A DNA stretch of 30,568 nt from Myxococcales bacterium UBA1660 (GCA_002320815.1 DCLA01000033.1:10462-41029); one strand, 5' to 3'. Positions 1 through 8,615 are shown, numbered from the stretch's first letter. Numbers and translations: made by a program. Notes: generated by a model from the letters alone, not told the origin.

Positions 1-18
1 GGCGGCGGCGGCGGCGGC
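1..18 (+). repeat. (GGC)6 trinucleotide run coding for glycine
   Basis: Six GGC codons open the window in the pilY1 frame and are followed by a Ser/Thr/Ala stretch. The run touches the window edge, so its full length is unknown. It looks like a flexible linker upstream of the propeller. Confidence 0.8.
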
Positions 19-1866
19 GCTTCGACCTCCACGGGCGCCGATGAAGAAGGCCTCACGCTGGAAGCGTTCAGCCAGGGCAACGCCAACATCAGCCGCCAGC
101 TCCTGGGCGTGAGCACCGCGGCGGAGCGGAGCGCCGTCATCGACTTCGTGGTCGGCGACAGCTCCACCCGGCCGCACCGGCTCGGCGACATCTACCACTC
201 GAGCCCGGTCGTCCTGGGGCCCCCCGACCTCTCCCTCGCCGACGAGAGCTACAACGAGTTCCGCCAGGACCCCGAGGTGGCCAACCGCCCGCGGGTCATG
301 TTCGTCGGCGCCAACGACGGCATGCTCCACGCATTCGCCGTCGAGGACACCACCATCACCCAGGGCGAGCACAACGGCGAGACCTACACCGCCGGCGAAG
401 AGCTCTGGGCCTTCATCCCGCCCATCATGCTCCCCCGTCTGGACTCCAGCCGGACCGCCCACCAGTTCATGGTCGACGGAACGCCGCTGCTCCAGGACGT
501 CTTCTTCCGGAAGACGCCCGGCCAGATCCACGCTGCCGGTGACGAGGAGGGCTACCACTCGATCCTCATTTTCGGGCTCCGCGGGGGCGGCAACGCCTAC
601 CTCGCGCTGGACGTCACCGACCCGCTCGAGCCCGAGTTCCTGTGGCAGGTCTCGGCCGACACCATGGGGGCGACCTACGGCACCCCGGCCGTCGCCCAGG
701 TCCTCGTCCGGGTGAACGGGACCCTCGAGGAGCGGGCCATCGCCCTGCTCCCCGGCGGCGCCGGCAACGATCTCGCCACCACTAGCTGCGGTGGTGTCGC
801 CGTGCCCATGGAGGACGGCTACATGAGCAAGCCCATCGGCTGCCCCTCCCGGGGCGTCGGGCGCCCCCCGGTCAACGAGGGCACCTTGAACGCCCGGGAG
901 AACCAGCGCTGCTGGGACGAGACCGGGCGGACGATCAGCTTCGTGGATCCGGCCACCGGCGAGCTGGTGACCCTCTTCGACGACGACGTCTTCAACGCGC
1001 CCATGGTCGGCGGCGTCTCCTTCTTCCCCGGCGAGCCGGGCACCGTCTCCACCCGCGCGTTCATGACGGACCAGGACGGCGTCATCTGGCGCTTCGACGT
1101 GTCCAACCCGGACATCACCGAATGGACGGCCTTGCCCTTCCACGACATGTTCCACGACCGCACGGCGACCGAGGGCCAGCCGGCGTTCGAGGCGCCCATC
1201 CTCTCCGCCGATCCGGAGGGCGGCGTGGTCGTCATCCAGGGGACGGGCAACACCGACGACCTGGAGGCCCTGCGGGACAACCGGGTGGTCTCGCTCACGG
1301 AGACCCTGGAGTACGACACCGCCGGCAACCTCCAGAACGTCGGGGCCCGCCTGAACTGGGAGATCACCAGCGAGATCAGCGAGCAGGTCACCGGGCGGAT
1401 GGAGCTCTTCGACGGCACCGTCTACTTCTCCACGTTCCGCTCCTCGACCTCGGCGACCGACTCCTGCGAGTTCGGCTACAGCCGCATCTGGGGCGTCGAT
1501 TACATCGAGTCCGACGGCACGAACGAGAACGGCACCCCGGCTCCGGTGGCGGCCATCCTCGACGACGCCGGCACCGAGGTGATGTCCCTCCCGCCGATGA
1601 GCAACCAGCTCGTCATGGGGGTCGCCATCGCCCAGCAGCCGAGCTGCACCATCTTCGACGACGTGACGGTCAACGACCCCTACATCGGGTCCCGCGCCTA
1701 CACCCAGGCGGCGGCGTCGAGTCCCGGTGGCTTCCGCCTGGTGGCGCAGGTGAGCGGCGACGGTGTGGCCGCCGAGGGTGGCACCGTGGCCGAGTTCAGC
1801 CGAGAGCTGCCGACCCCCGCGTCGGTGACTAGGATTCAGGGATGGGCTGGCAACGTTCGCGACTGA
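1..1866 (+). CDS. pilY1: PilY1-type pilus tip protein, C-terminal part (5' end outside window)
   Basis: The reading frame is open from base 1, so the gene begins upstream; the GTG at 109 is only an internal codon. The visible product fits the PilC/PilY1 beta-propeller domain, which sits at the tip of type IV pili and takes part in adhesion and pilus extension/retraction. Family signatures are the LGDIYHSSPVV stretch near the start, VGANDGMLHAF, the AFIPP and VDGTP segments, then LRGGGNAYLALDVTDP, which reads WQVSADTMGATYGTP into the next blade. Later blades carry TDQDGVIWRFDV and a GTGN motif. The frame opens on a run of glycine codons, probably a linker before the propeller. The next gene starts inside its last 25 bases, so they are likely co-transcribed. 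The assignment of the visible domain is confident. Whether an N-terminal vWA-like domain exists, as in Pseudomonas PilY1, cannot be seen here. Confidence 0.85.
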   Translation, partial: GGGGGGASTSTGADEEGLTLEAFSQGNANISRQLLGVSTAAERSAVIDFVVGDSSTRPHRLGDIYHSSPVVLGPPDLSLADESYNEFRQDPEVANRPRVMFVGANDGMLHAFAVEDTTITQGEHNGETYTAGEELWAFIPPIMLPRLDSSRTAHQFMVDGTPLLQDVFFRKTPGQIHAAGDEEGYHSILIFGLRGGGNAYLALDVTDPLEPEFLWQVSADTMGATYGTPAVAQVLVRVNGTLEERAIALLPGGAGNDLATTSCGGVAVPMEDGYMSKPIGCPSRGVGRPPVNEGTLNARENQRCWDETGRTISFVDPATGELVTLFDDDVFNAPMVGGVSFFPGEPGTVSTRAFMTDQDGVIWRFDVSNPDITEWTALPFHDMFHDRTATEGQPAFEAPILSADPEGGVVVIQGTGNTDDLEALRDNRVVSLTETLEYDTAGNLQNVGARLNWEITSEISEQVTGRMELFDGTVYFSTFRSSTSATDSCEFGYSRIWGVDYIESDGTNENGTPAPVAAILDDAGTEVMSLPPMSNQLVMGVAIAQQPSCTIFDDVTVNDPYIGSRAYTQAAASSPGGFRLVAQVSGDGVAAEGGTVAEFSRELPTPASVTRIQGWAGNVRD

Positions 1867-2366
1867 TGCTGGCGCTGGCGCTGGCCGCCTGCGGTTCCAC
1901 CGAGAGTGACGAGGCGACGTCCGCGAGAGCGGCCGAGGCGCCCGCGACCGTGGTGGCCGAGGAGCCCGACCCGCTCTTCGATGCGGAGGGCAACCTCCTC
2001 GAGTCGGACGAGCGCGTCGCGGGGATGGTCTTGCCACGCGGGTTCGAAGACATGGGGACCGACCGCCCGCGGCAACACGACTACTCGGGGGTCGACGTCG
2101 AGATCGACGCCCTGGTCGCCTATCTGGGCGTTCGCCTGGTGACCGGCGCCGTCGACCGCATCGGGGGCGGGGCCGTCTTCCGGGACGCGCTCCCCCGCGG
2201 CGTCCGCGGCGGCGAGGTGCGCCTCGACGTGACCGCCATGCCTTCCCGCCGGGGCGGATCCCGGCTCCAGCTCATCGAGCTGCCGCCGGCGACGAGCGCG
2301 GCGGTCGGTACCCTGGACCCCGCGCGCGTGCGCACCGCCGAGCAAGCTCTGCAGGCCTACGACTGA
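1842..2366 (+). CDS. small putative lipoprotein, function unknown
   Basis: A 174-residue protein. The start is the ATG at 1842, which gives a basic n-region (MGWQRSR), a short Leu/Ala core and a lipobox LAAC with Cys at residue 17. The ATG at 1866 would leave only eight residues before the cysteine, too short for a signal peptide. After the cysteine comes an Ala/Glu-rich linker. A compact region from about residue 60 contains LPRGFEDM, then alternating short strands such as VTGAVDRIGGG and GEVRLDVTAMP. No catalytic motif or known family was recognised. The gene overlaps pilY1 by 25 nt and ends one base before the next ATG, so translational coupling within the pilY1 operon is likely. A role in pilus assembly or at the outer membrane is a guess from position only. 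Confidence 0.7.
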   Translation: MGWQRSRLMLALALAACGSTESDEATSARAAEAPATVVAEEPDPLFDAEGNLLESDERVAGMVLPRGFEDMGTDRPRQHDYSGVDVEIDALVAYLGVRLVTGAVDRIGGGAVFRDALPRGVRGGEVRLDVTAMPSRRGGSRLQLIELPPATSAAVGTLDPARVRTAEQALQAYD

Positions 2367-2367
2367 G

Positions 2368-3654
2368 ATGAACGTGACGAAGACCACCTCGCTGATCCTC
2401 TGCCTCTTCGCCCTGGCCTGCGGGGACGACGACCTGCCCGCGCGGCCCGGGGCCGACGGCGGACCGCGCGACTCCGGTGTGGACGCCGGGCCCACCGACG
2501 GCGGGCCCGTCCCCGACGGATCCATCGACGCCGGCGTGGACGGCGGCGGCGGCGAGATCCTCTGCGCCGCCGGCGAGCGAGTGCTCCTCGGGACCGACGA
2601 AATCGCCCGGGCCCAAGACCCGGTCCTCGCGGCCGGGGCGACGTCGACGTTGGTCGCCTGGCGCGCGAAGGACGGCGCGTTCACCAACGCCTTCGCCCGG
2701 ACCCTGGGGTCCGCGGGGGCCGGGGACCTGGTCCCGCTGACCGACGACTTCGCCGTGCAGGACGCACTGACCGCGGCGGCCACCGCGAGCGGCTTCGTGG
2801 TCGCCTGGTACGACAACGCGGCGGGGAGCGGCTTCGAGATCCTCACGCGGCCCCTGGACGCGACCGGCGCTCCGACCGCGGACGCCCAGGTCGTGACCGA
2901 CGGCGCCGACGTCGCCAACGTGAACCCCTCGCTGGCTGCCGGTGCCGACGGGCCCATCCTGCTCTTCGTCGAGGACGACACCGAGGGGGGGCGCTTGGTC
3001 CGCGCCGCCCCGTTGGCCGCCGACGGCACCCTGGCCGGGACGGCGGAGTCGGTGCTCGGCTCCCTTTACGATCCGGTTCGCCCGCGGCTCTTCGCCCGGC
3101 CCGCGTCGTTCCCCTTCCTCCTGTCCACGGACGTGACCCCGGAGGGGATGACCTCCGAGCGCGCCCTCTGGCTCCAGGCCCTCTCCGAGACCTCGGGGCC
3201 CGACGGGGAGACCCTGCGCGTCGACCTCGACGGGAACGTCGCGGCCACCGCCGCCGCGGCGGCCACGCCCAGTGACCAGGTGGGCATCGCCTTCGACGTC
3301 CGCGTCGCCGGCGTGCGCAACGAGGTGCACTACCGGCCGGTGCTCCCGGGGACCGACGAGCCCACCGGCCTCGAGCGGGTGCTCTCGGACTCCATGGCCC
3401 GCGACCCGGGCATCGCCAGCATCGGTGGCGGGTTCGCGGTGGCCTACCGGCTCCTGGAGCCGAGCCCGACCATCGAGGTCGCGCTGGTGACCGTCGGCGG
3501 CGACGTCGTGGGCCGCCTAGATCTCGGCGCCTCGACCGCCGAGGGGGGCGCCGTGGGGATCGTGGCCACGCCGGCCGGCGCCCTGTGGGTGGCCTGGGCG
3601 GAGATGGGCGCCGACACCACCGAGATCTACGCCGCGAGGGTCGCATGCGAGTAA
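2368..3654 (+). CDS. putative lipoprotein with seven propeller-like repeats
   Basis: A 428-residue protein. It has a Lys-containing n-region, a hydrophobic core and a lipobox ending at Cys18 (ALAC followed by GDDD). An Asp/Gly/Pro-rich linker (about residues 20-62) follows, as is common in myxobacterial lipoproteins. The rest can be read as about seven units of 45-50 residues. Each has a small-residue strand (for example LAAGATSTLVAW, AAATASGFVVAW, LAAGADGPILLF, IASIGGGFAVAY, IVATPAGALWVAW), a charged turn, then a strand ending near an Arg-rich segment. This pattern suggests a seven-bladed beta-propeller on the cell surface. No enzyme motif is visible. It starts one base after the preceding stop and overlaps the next gene by 10 nt, so it is part of the same operon. 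Confidence 0.75.
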   Translation: MNVTKTTSLILCLFALACGDDDLPARPGADGGPRDSGVDAGPTDGGPVPDGSIDAGVDGGGGEILCAAGERVLLGTDEIARAQDPVLAAGATSTLVAWRAKDGAFTNAFARTLGSAGAGDLVPLTDDFAVQDALTAAATASGFVVAWYDNAAGSGFEILTRPLDATGAPTADAQVVTDGADVANVNPSLAAGADGPILLFVEDDTEGGRLVRAAPLAADGTLAGTAESVLGSLYDPVRPRLFARPASFPFLLSTDVTPEGMTSERALWLQALSETSGPDGETLRVDLDGNVAATAAAAATPSDQVGIAFDVRVAGVRNEVHYRPVLPGTDEPTGLERVLSDSMARDPGIASIGGGFAVAYRLLEPSPTIEVALVTVGGDVVGRLDLGASTAEGGAVGIVATPAGALWVAWAEMGADTTEIYAARVACE

Positions 3655-4673
3655 TCCTCGGCGCGCTCTGCGTACTGGGCCTCGCCTGCGGTGACGACGG
3701 ACTCCCGTCGCGGCCGATGACCCAGGACTCGGGGACCTCCGACGCCGCGTTGGACGCCGGGGAGACCGACGGCAGCGTGGACGCCGCCGTGGACCCGGGA
3801 GACGGCGGCGGCGAGGGCGATGCCGGCGCCGACGACGGTGGGGCAGACGCGGCGACCGACGCCGGCCAAGACGGCGGCGCCGCCGACATGGGTGCCGACG
3901 ACCTGGGCCTCGTGGATTTGGGTCCCATCGACGCCAGCATGGGCGACGCGGGGACCTGCGCGGACGGGAGCGACCCCTGCGCCTGCCCCCGGGTCCCGCC
4001 GACCGTGTGCGGGAGTTCGGCCGAGTGCGCCGCGGGCGAGACCTGCGCCGCGAACGCCTGCGGCGTGATGACCTGCAGCGCCGCGGGCGCGGCGTGTGTG
4101 GACGCCTCCGACTGCGCGAGCGGCGCGACCTGCACCGACGGAGTCTGCGTGCGCGCGGGCGCCTGCACCGACGCCCTGGACTGCGCGCCGGGCTTCTTCT
4201 GCGAGGCGGGCGCCTGCGTGGACCACCGGGTGAGCTGCACGGACACGATGGATTGTCCCCGCGGCTTCTTCTGCGCTCCGCCGCCGTCAGGCGGTCCCGG
4301 GCTCTGTCTCCCCGGCGCGAGGCGTTGTGCGAACGACGACGCCTGCGGCCGGGGGTTCACCTGCGTAGACGTCGACGGCGACGGCGATCGAGAATGCCAG
4401 TTCGGCTCGGGCGCCTGCACGGTGAACACCGACTGCCCCAGTGGAGAGCTCTGCGCCTTGGGTGAGGGCTCCCTCGCGACCAGCTGCGGCCCTCTCGGGT
4501 CGTGTTCCGACGACGCCGACTGCACCGGTGGTGACCGGTGTCTCGCCTTGTTCGGCGAAGACGTTCGAATCTGTGTGCCACCGACGGGGACCTGCACCTC
4601 GGTGGCCGATTGTGGTGTGGGGCAGCTGTGTGGTGTCGCCCCGGGAGCAACGACCGTGGAGTGCCTGCCGTGA
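3645..4673 (+). CDS. cysteine-rich putative lipoprotein with eight four-Cys modules
   Basis: The ATG at 3645, preceded by GAGG, gives a 342-residue protein with signal MRVILGALCVLGLAC and modified Cys15. A start at 3585 is open but would put about 20 basic, unrelated residues before the signal peptide. Residues 16-103 form an Asp/Gly/Ala linker. From residue 122 to the end there are eight consecutive modules of the pattern C-x5-C-x5-C-x(4-10)-C, usually with DC at the second cysteine and GxxC before the third. The last five modules have a longer final spacing (ten residues) than the early ones. Such modules are common in secreted myxobacterial proteins and are probably disulphide-bonded. The gene overlaps its neighbours by 10 nt upstream and 4 nt downstream (GTGA). 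Function is unknown; adhesion or surface coating is inference. Confidence 0.8.
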   Translation: MRVILGALCVLGLACGDDGLPSRPMTQDSGTSDAALDAGETDGSVDAAVDPGDGGGEGDAGADDGGADAATDAGQDGGAADMGADDLGLVDLGPIDASMGDAGTCADGSDPCACPRVPPTVCGSSAECAAGETCAANACGVMTCSAAGAACVDASDCASGATCTDGVCVRAGACTDALDCAPGFFCEAGACVDHRVSCTDTMDCPRGFFCAPPPSGGPGLCLPGARRCANDDACGRGFTCVDVDGDGDRECQFGSGACTVNTDCPSGELCALGEGSLATSCGPLGSCSDDADCTGGDRCLALFGEDVRICVPPTGTCTSVADCGVGQLCGVAPGATTVECLP

Positions 4674-6787
4674 ACCGAACTCGAACTCTGGTTGGAGGCA
4701 TGGCGCACGTCGTCGCCTGCTTCGTCCTGACCCTCTCGGTGGTGAGCTGCGGTGGCGAGACACCGTCGTACGCCGAGGGGGAGGGTGGTTGGCTACCCGC
4801 CGACGGAGAGGCATGCACCAGTCCGTCCGAAGGTTGCCCCTGCACCGACGAGCCCCCCCAGGCCTGCTACGTGGAGCAGGGCGCCCGTGGCGGCGACCTC
4901 GTATGCGGCGCTGGGACGCGGACCTGCGAAGGGGGCACTTGGGGCGCCTGCGAGCACCTGGAGACCTTCACCGTGGCGCAGGGCTCGGCGCTGGTCATCG
5001 GCCCGGTCGCCTGCTCGCTCTGCGACCCCAACTGCAACACCTCCGTAGACCGACCCGACGATGGAGACCTGACCCCCGGCAACTCGGTCGACGTGATCTA
5101 CGACCCGGGCCGTGGCGGCGTGACTCTCGAGGACGACCCCTTCGAGACCCCGATGCTCGTGGACTCCGACGGGGACGGGGTCGTGGACGTCGCCGACGAC
5201 TGCCCCACGGTCGCCGGAGACCCGCGCTACTTCGGGTGCGCCCCCTCCGGCGAGCCGGGCATCTACTACGAGCTGCCCTTCGACGGTCCCGCGGAGCTCG
5301 AGCCCTGCAGCCTGGCCGTCGAGCTGAACAGCGTCGACGTCTACTTCCTCGTGGATACGACCGGGTCGATGGGTGGCGAGATCTACAACCTACGCCGGGG
5401 TCTGACCTCGGGCACCTATGTCCCGGGGTGTCCCGGCGGGATCATCGGCGCCATGGACTGCACCATTCCGGACATCCAGTTCGGCGTGGGCCGCTTCGAC
5501 GACTACGACGCGTATTCCTACGGCTGGTACGGCGACGTCCCCTACCGGCATCTCCTGGACATCACCGCCAGCCCCAGCGCGGCCCAGACCGCGGTCAACG
5601 GGCTGACCCTCGGCAACGGCTACGACTGGCCCGAGTCCCAGACCCAGGCGCTGTGGTCGGTGGCGACCGGCAACGGTCTCGGGGGCTACACCAGCGGACG
5701 GGGAAGCTGCCCAGGTAGTCGCTACGGGTATCCCTGTTTCCGAGACGACGCCATTCCGGTGGTGGTCATGATCACCGATGCCGCGTTCCACAACGGCACC
5801 AACGGGTCCTACAACTACAACAACGGCCGCGTTGGCTTCCGACCGCCGAGTTGGTCGGACACCATCTCCGCGCTCCAGGGCCGACGGATCCGGGTCATCA
5901 CCATCGAATCGGCCAACTACTACTACTATCAGCGGGCCGAGGCGATGAACGACTTCAACGCGCTCGCTGTCGCCACCGGCGCTACCGACGGGGTCGGGCG
6001 CCCCTTCGTCTACAACATCAATAGCGACGGCACCGGCCTCGACGGCGCGGTCGTCGACGCCATCGAGGACTTGGCCAACGAGACCCGGCTCGACATCACC
6101 GGCGTGGCCATCGACAACCCGGCGACCGCGTTCGACGAGCGGCAGCTCGTACAGTCCATCACGGCGGCCGCCTTCGGCCCGGCCGGGACCTGCAACACGA
6201 TGACCGGCAACCGCTTCGTGGCCTGCGTGCCCGGGACCGACGTCCGCTTCGACATCGTCTTCCGCAACGACGTGGTCACGCCGCACCCCACCGACGCGCA
6301 GATCTTCGACTTCTGGATCCGCGCCCTCTACGACGACAGCGCGATCGCCGCCCAGAAGGAGGTCCGTATCGTGGTCCCGCCGGAGAACCCCTGCTTCGCG
6401 GCGGCCTCCACGGCGACGCCCTGCCCCCGCGTCACCGGGCGCTACTGGCGCACCTACGACGCGAGCGAGGGGTGCTCCATCCCGCCCGACCAACCGGTGT
6501 GGGGCGACTTCGACTGGACGGTGACGACCCCCCCGGACACGTCCATCGTGTTCGGCTTCCAGGCCGCCGATCGGCTCGCCGACGTCAGCTCCGCCCCCTC
6601 GGTGAACATCACCGTCCCGAGCGCCACCCCCACCGTGGACGTCGGGGCGCTGCTGAGCGGCGCGGGCGTCGATCCCACTTCGCAGTTCCTTCGGGTCACC
6701 GCCTACCTCTCGGGTAGCCTGGACCACACCGAGGAGCCGGTGCTGACGCAGATGCAGCTCGACTACACCTGCTTGACCACCGAGTGA
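4670..6787 (+). CDS. von Willebrand factor A domain lipoprotein
   Basis: The GTG at 4670 overlaps the previous stop as GTGA and gives 705 residues with a signal sequence ending in VVSC (Cys27). An ATG at 4700 would still leave 16 residues before the cysteine, but its GGAGG lies too close to act as a ribosome site. Residues 48-124 are Cys-rich. Residues 165-178 form a thrombospondin-type-3-like calcium loop (DSDGDGVVDVADDC). A vWA domain spans roughly residues 222-530, with strand VDVYFLVDTTGSM containing the metal site DTTGS (229-233), the FGVGRFDDY segment, and VVVMITDAAF carrying a further metal-site Asp (370). A Tyr-rich patch (NYYYYQ) lies near 415-421. The C-terminal part looks like beta-sandwich material. 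vWA domains bind metal and protein ligands. A role in surface adhesion alongside PilY1 is inferred from the operon. Confidence 0.82.
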   Translation: MNRTRTLVGGMAHVVACFVLTLSVVSCGGETPSYAEGEGGWLPADGEACTSPSEGCPCTDEPPQACYVEQGARGGDLVCGAGTRTCEGGTWGACEHLETFTVAQGSALVIGPVACSLCDPNCNTSVDRPDDGDLTPGNSVDVIYDPGRGGVTLEDDPFETPMLVDSDGDGVVDVADDCPTVAGDPRYFGCAPSGEPGIYYELPFDGPAELEPCSLAVELNSVDVYFLVDTTGSMGGEIYNLRRGLTSGTYVPGCPGGIIGAMDCTIPDIQFGVGRFDDYDAYSYGWYGDVPYRHLLDITASPSAAQTAVNGLTLGNGYDWPESQTQALWSVATGNGLGGYTSGRGSCPGSRYGYPCFRDDAIPVVVMITDAAFHNGTNGSYNYNNGRVGFRPPSWSDTISALQGRRIRVITIESANYYYYQRAEAMNDFNALAVATGATDGVGRPFVYNINSDGTGLDGAVVDAIEDLANETRLDITGVAIDNPATAFDERQLVQSITAAAFGPAGTCNTMTGNRFVACVPGTDVRFDIVFRNDVVTPHPTDAQIFDFWIRALYDDSAIAAQKEVRIVVPPENPCFAAASTATPCPRVTGRYWRTYDASEGCSIPPDQPVWGDFDWTVTTPPDTSIVFGFQAADRLADVSSAPSVNITVPSATPTVDVGALLSGAGVDPTSQFLRVTAYLSGSLDHTEEPVLTQMQLDYTCLTTE

Positions 6788-6791
6788 CCGA

Positions 6792-6809
6792 CCGGGGCCC
6801 CGGCCCCGG
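6792..6809. terminator. possible GC-rich terminator hairpin between convergent genes
   Basis: CCGGGG (6792-6797) pairs with CCCCGG (6804-6809) around a 6-nt loop in the 25-bp gap between the vWA gene and the convergent barrel gene. There is no T-tract, so this is only a candidate. Confidence 0.35.
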
Positions 6810-6812
6810 CGC

Positions 6813-7490
6813 TCACCACCCGTGCACGAAGCCGAGGTCCAGGAAGGGGCCGCTGAGATCGTAGCGACGCTCCAGCGGCCCCAGCCGACTCGTGCGCACG
6901 TGGGACCAGCCGATGCGGACGCCCAGGCCGTTGGCGGTGCCGCGGCCGAAGAGGAAGCTGGCGTCGAACGCCGCCGACACCCGGTAGTGGGCGGCGCGAT
7001 CGGTGACCCCTTCCCAGCGGCCGGTCGCCAGGCCGCCCCCGCCGGCCAGCCGTAGGCCGAAGTCGAAGAGGGTCGAGGGCCCTCCGTGTCGGGTCCGGCC
7101 GATCATCACCACGCCCTCCAAGAACCCGATGCGGATCGGGTGGCGACTGGTGGCCTCGCCGCTCGCGAGGGTGTCCGAGGTGCTGCGGGTCCAGTCCATT
7201 CCGCCGGCGACGCCCACGCGGAGCACGTGGCCCAGGCGGAACCGGAGCTCGACGTCGCTACGCAGCGCGAGCTTCGGACGCCCGAGCCCGAGGTCCGCCC
7301 AGGTGTCGAAGCCGTCCACGGCGGGGCCCTGGATGGCCAGGCCCATGACGCCGGCGGAGAGGCGCAGGCGCGCGCCGCCCACCGCGCGAAGCAGTGGCTC
7401 GGGCTCGGGCGGGGGGAGATCGGAGTGGCTGCGGGGCTGAGCGGTCGCGGTCGCGGACAGGAGTAGGAGCGCGATGCAGAGGCGGTTCAC
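6813..7490 (-). CDS. putative outer-membrane beta-barrel protein
   Basis: A 225-residue product from a GTG start at 7490. That codon is chosen because it directly precedes a good Sec signal (VNRLCIALLLLSATATAQ), with cleavage likely after the ATAQ region. The frame stays open far upstream, but that part lies opposite the hydrolase gene and has no protein-like character. After a Pro/Glu linker the sequence alternates polar and hydrophobic residues in strands of about ten, such as ARLRLSAGVMGL, LALRSDVELRFRLG, VLRVGVAGGMDW, STLFDFGLRLAGGGGL and AAFDASFLFGRG. It ends in an aromatic residue (FLDLGFVHGW), as outer-membrane barrels do. An eight- to ten-stranded barrel seems plausible. No specific family was recognised. 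It lies 62 nt downstream of the hydrolase gene and may be co-transcribed with it. Confidence 0.65.
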   Translation of the reverse strand: MNRLCIALLLLSATATAQPRSHSDLPPPEPEPLLRAVGGARLRLSAGVMGLAIQGPAVDGFDTWADLGLGRPKLALRSDVELRFRLGHVLRVGVAGGMDWTRSTSDTLASGEATSRHPIRIGFLEGVVMIGRTRHGGPSTLFDFGLRLAGGGGLATGRWEGVTDRAAHYRVSAAFDASFLFGRGTANGLGVRIGWSHVRTSRLGPLERRYDLSGPFLDLGFVHGW

Positions 7491-7552
7491 CGCGCGAGCA
7501 TGCGGCGGGCGAGGGGAGGCGCCAAGCGGCGCGGTGGCTCTCGGTGGGTGGC

Positions 7553-8554
7553 TCAGGGGAGCTCGGCGCCGATGCCGTGATCCAGGACGCGGAAGCTCGC
7601 CTCGTCCACTCCCTGCTCCGTCCGGGCGTCGGCGAGGTCCCGGAGGGGCTCCTCCATGCCGTCGTCGGCGAGGGCGAAGGTCCCGAAGTGCATGGCCACG
7701 CTCGTCTGCGCGCCCAGGTCGCGGTGGGCCTGGACCGCCTCCGCTGGATCCACGTGGACCGAACGCATGAACCACCGCGGCCGGTAGGCGCCGATGGGCA
7801 GGAGCGCGACCCGCGGCCCGCCGAGGCGCTCGCGGATGGCGGCGAAGTGCTCCCCATAGCCGGTGTCTCCGGCGAAGAGCAGCCCGCCCGCCGGGTGCGC
7901 CACGTGGAGCCCGCACCAGAGGGTCCGGTCCCGGTCGGTCGCGCCGCGACCGGAGAAGTGGCGCATGGGCACCGCCGTCACCGCGGTCTCGCCGAAGGGC
8001 GCGCTCTGCCACCAGCCGAGCTCGTGGACCTCTTCGATGCCGTAGCGGCGGAGGAGCGCGCCGTTGCCCAGGCCGGTGTAGACCACGGGCCCGTGGGTCT
8101 CGGCGAGGCGGCGCATGGTCGGCTCGCAGAGGTGGTCGTAGTGGTTGTGGCTCAGCAGCACCGCGTCGATGGGCGGCAGGTCGTCGAAGTTCAGGGCGGG
8201 CGGGCGGAAGCGCTTCGGGCCCAACCGGGCCCCGGGGCCGACCCGCGCACCCCACACGGGATCGGTGAGCAGGTTCATGCCGTCCATCTGCACCAACAGG
8301 GTGGCGTGCCCCACGAAGGTCACCCGGCAGGTCTCCCCCGTCACCCGCTCGGGCGGCGGCGGCCCGGGCTCCGGGTCCACGCGGGTCCACGGCCCCTTCT
8401 TGCGGCCAGCCATCCACTTGATCAGCGAGCCGAACCCGGCGTGTTCCGTGGACTCTCGGTTGTGGAAGCGGCGGCCGTCGAAGTGATCGGTGACCGGTCC
8501 GCGATGGGGTGGGGCGTCGAAGAGCACGGAGAAGGGTCTCACGAAGCCGGGCAT
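7553..8554 (-). CDS. metallo-beta-lactamase-fold hydrolase, NAPE-PLD/UlaG-like
   Basis: The start at 8554 gives 333 residues beginning MPGFVRPFSV; the open frame upstream runs across the divergent gene's control region. The N-terminal DHFDGRRFHN stretch (23-32) resembles bacterial relatives of N-acyl-phosphatidylethanolamine phospholipase D. Zinc-site motifs are all present: the strand VTFVGHATLLVQ, the core HNHYDH (136-141), the histidine in MRHFSGRG (about 199), Asp in LLFAGDTGYG (230), and the histidine in AMHFGTF (289). Family members are phosphodiesterases or lactonases; the substrate here cannot be told. No secretion signal is seen, so it is probably cytoplasmic or membrane-associated. 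It is divergent from the TPR lipoprotein, with 61 nt between the two starts. Confidence 0.85.
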   Translation of the reverse strand: MPGFVRPFSVLFDAPPHRGPVTDHFDGRRFHNRESTEHAGFGSLIKWMAGRKKGPWTRVDPEPGPPPPERVTGETCRVTFVGHATLLVQMDGMNLLTDPVWGARVGPGARLGPKRFRPPALNFDDLPPIDAVLLSHNHYDHLCEPTMRRLAETHGPVVYTGLGNGALLRRYGIEEVHELGWWQSAPFGETAVTAVPMRHFSGRGATDRDRTLWCGLHVAHPAGGLLFAGDTGYGEHFAAIRERLGGPRVALLPIGAYRPRWFMRSVHVDPAEAVQAHRDLGAQTSVAMHFGTFALADDGMEEPLRDLADARTEQGVDEASFRVLDHGIGAELP

Positions 8555-8604
8555 CGTGACGCGGGACCCAATTCCTTTCCGGCTCGCGCGTCCGTCGCCG
8601 GGAA

Positions 8605-8610
8605 GGGAGG
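8605..8610 (+). promoter_or_regulatory. Shine-Dalgarno site fixing the TPR lipoprotein start
   Basis: GGGAGG ends five bases before the ATG at 8616. It selects that start over an open GTG or ATG further upstream. Confidence 0.8.
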
Positions 8611-8615
8611 TCCCC

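Noticed and set aside
2843..4708. Long open frame on the minus strand opposite the lipoprotein genes
   Set aside because: Low-complexity Ser/Pro/Arg translation typical of antisense frames in GC-rich DNA; the plus strand has clear signal peptides and Cys modules.
7491..8417. Upstream extension of the barrel-protein frame (to 534 residues)
   Set aside because: It runs antisense-register over the hydrolase gene, is Arg/Pro/Gly-rich without protein-like structure, and the real signal peptide starts at 7490.
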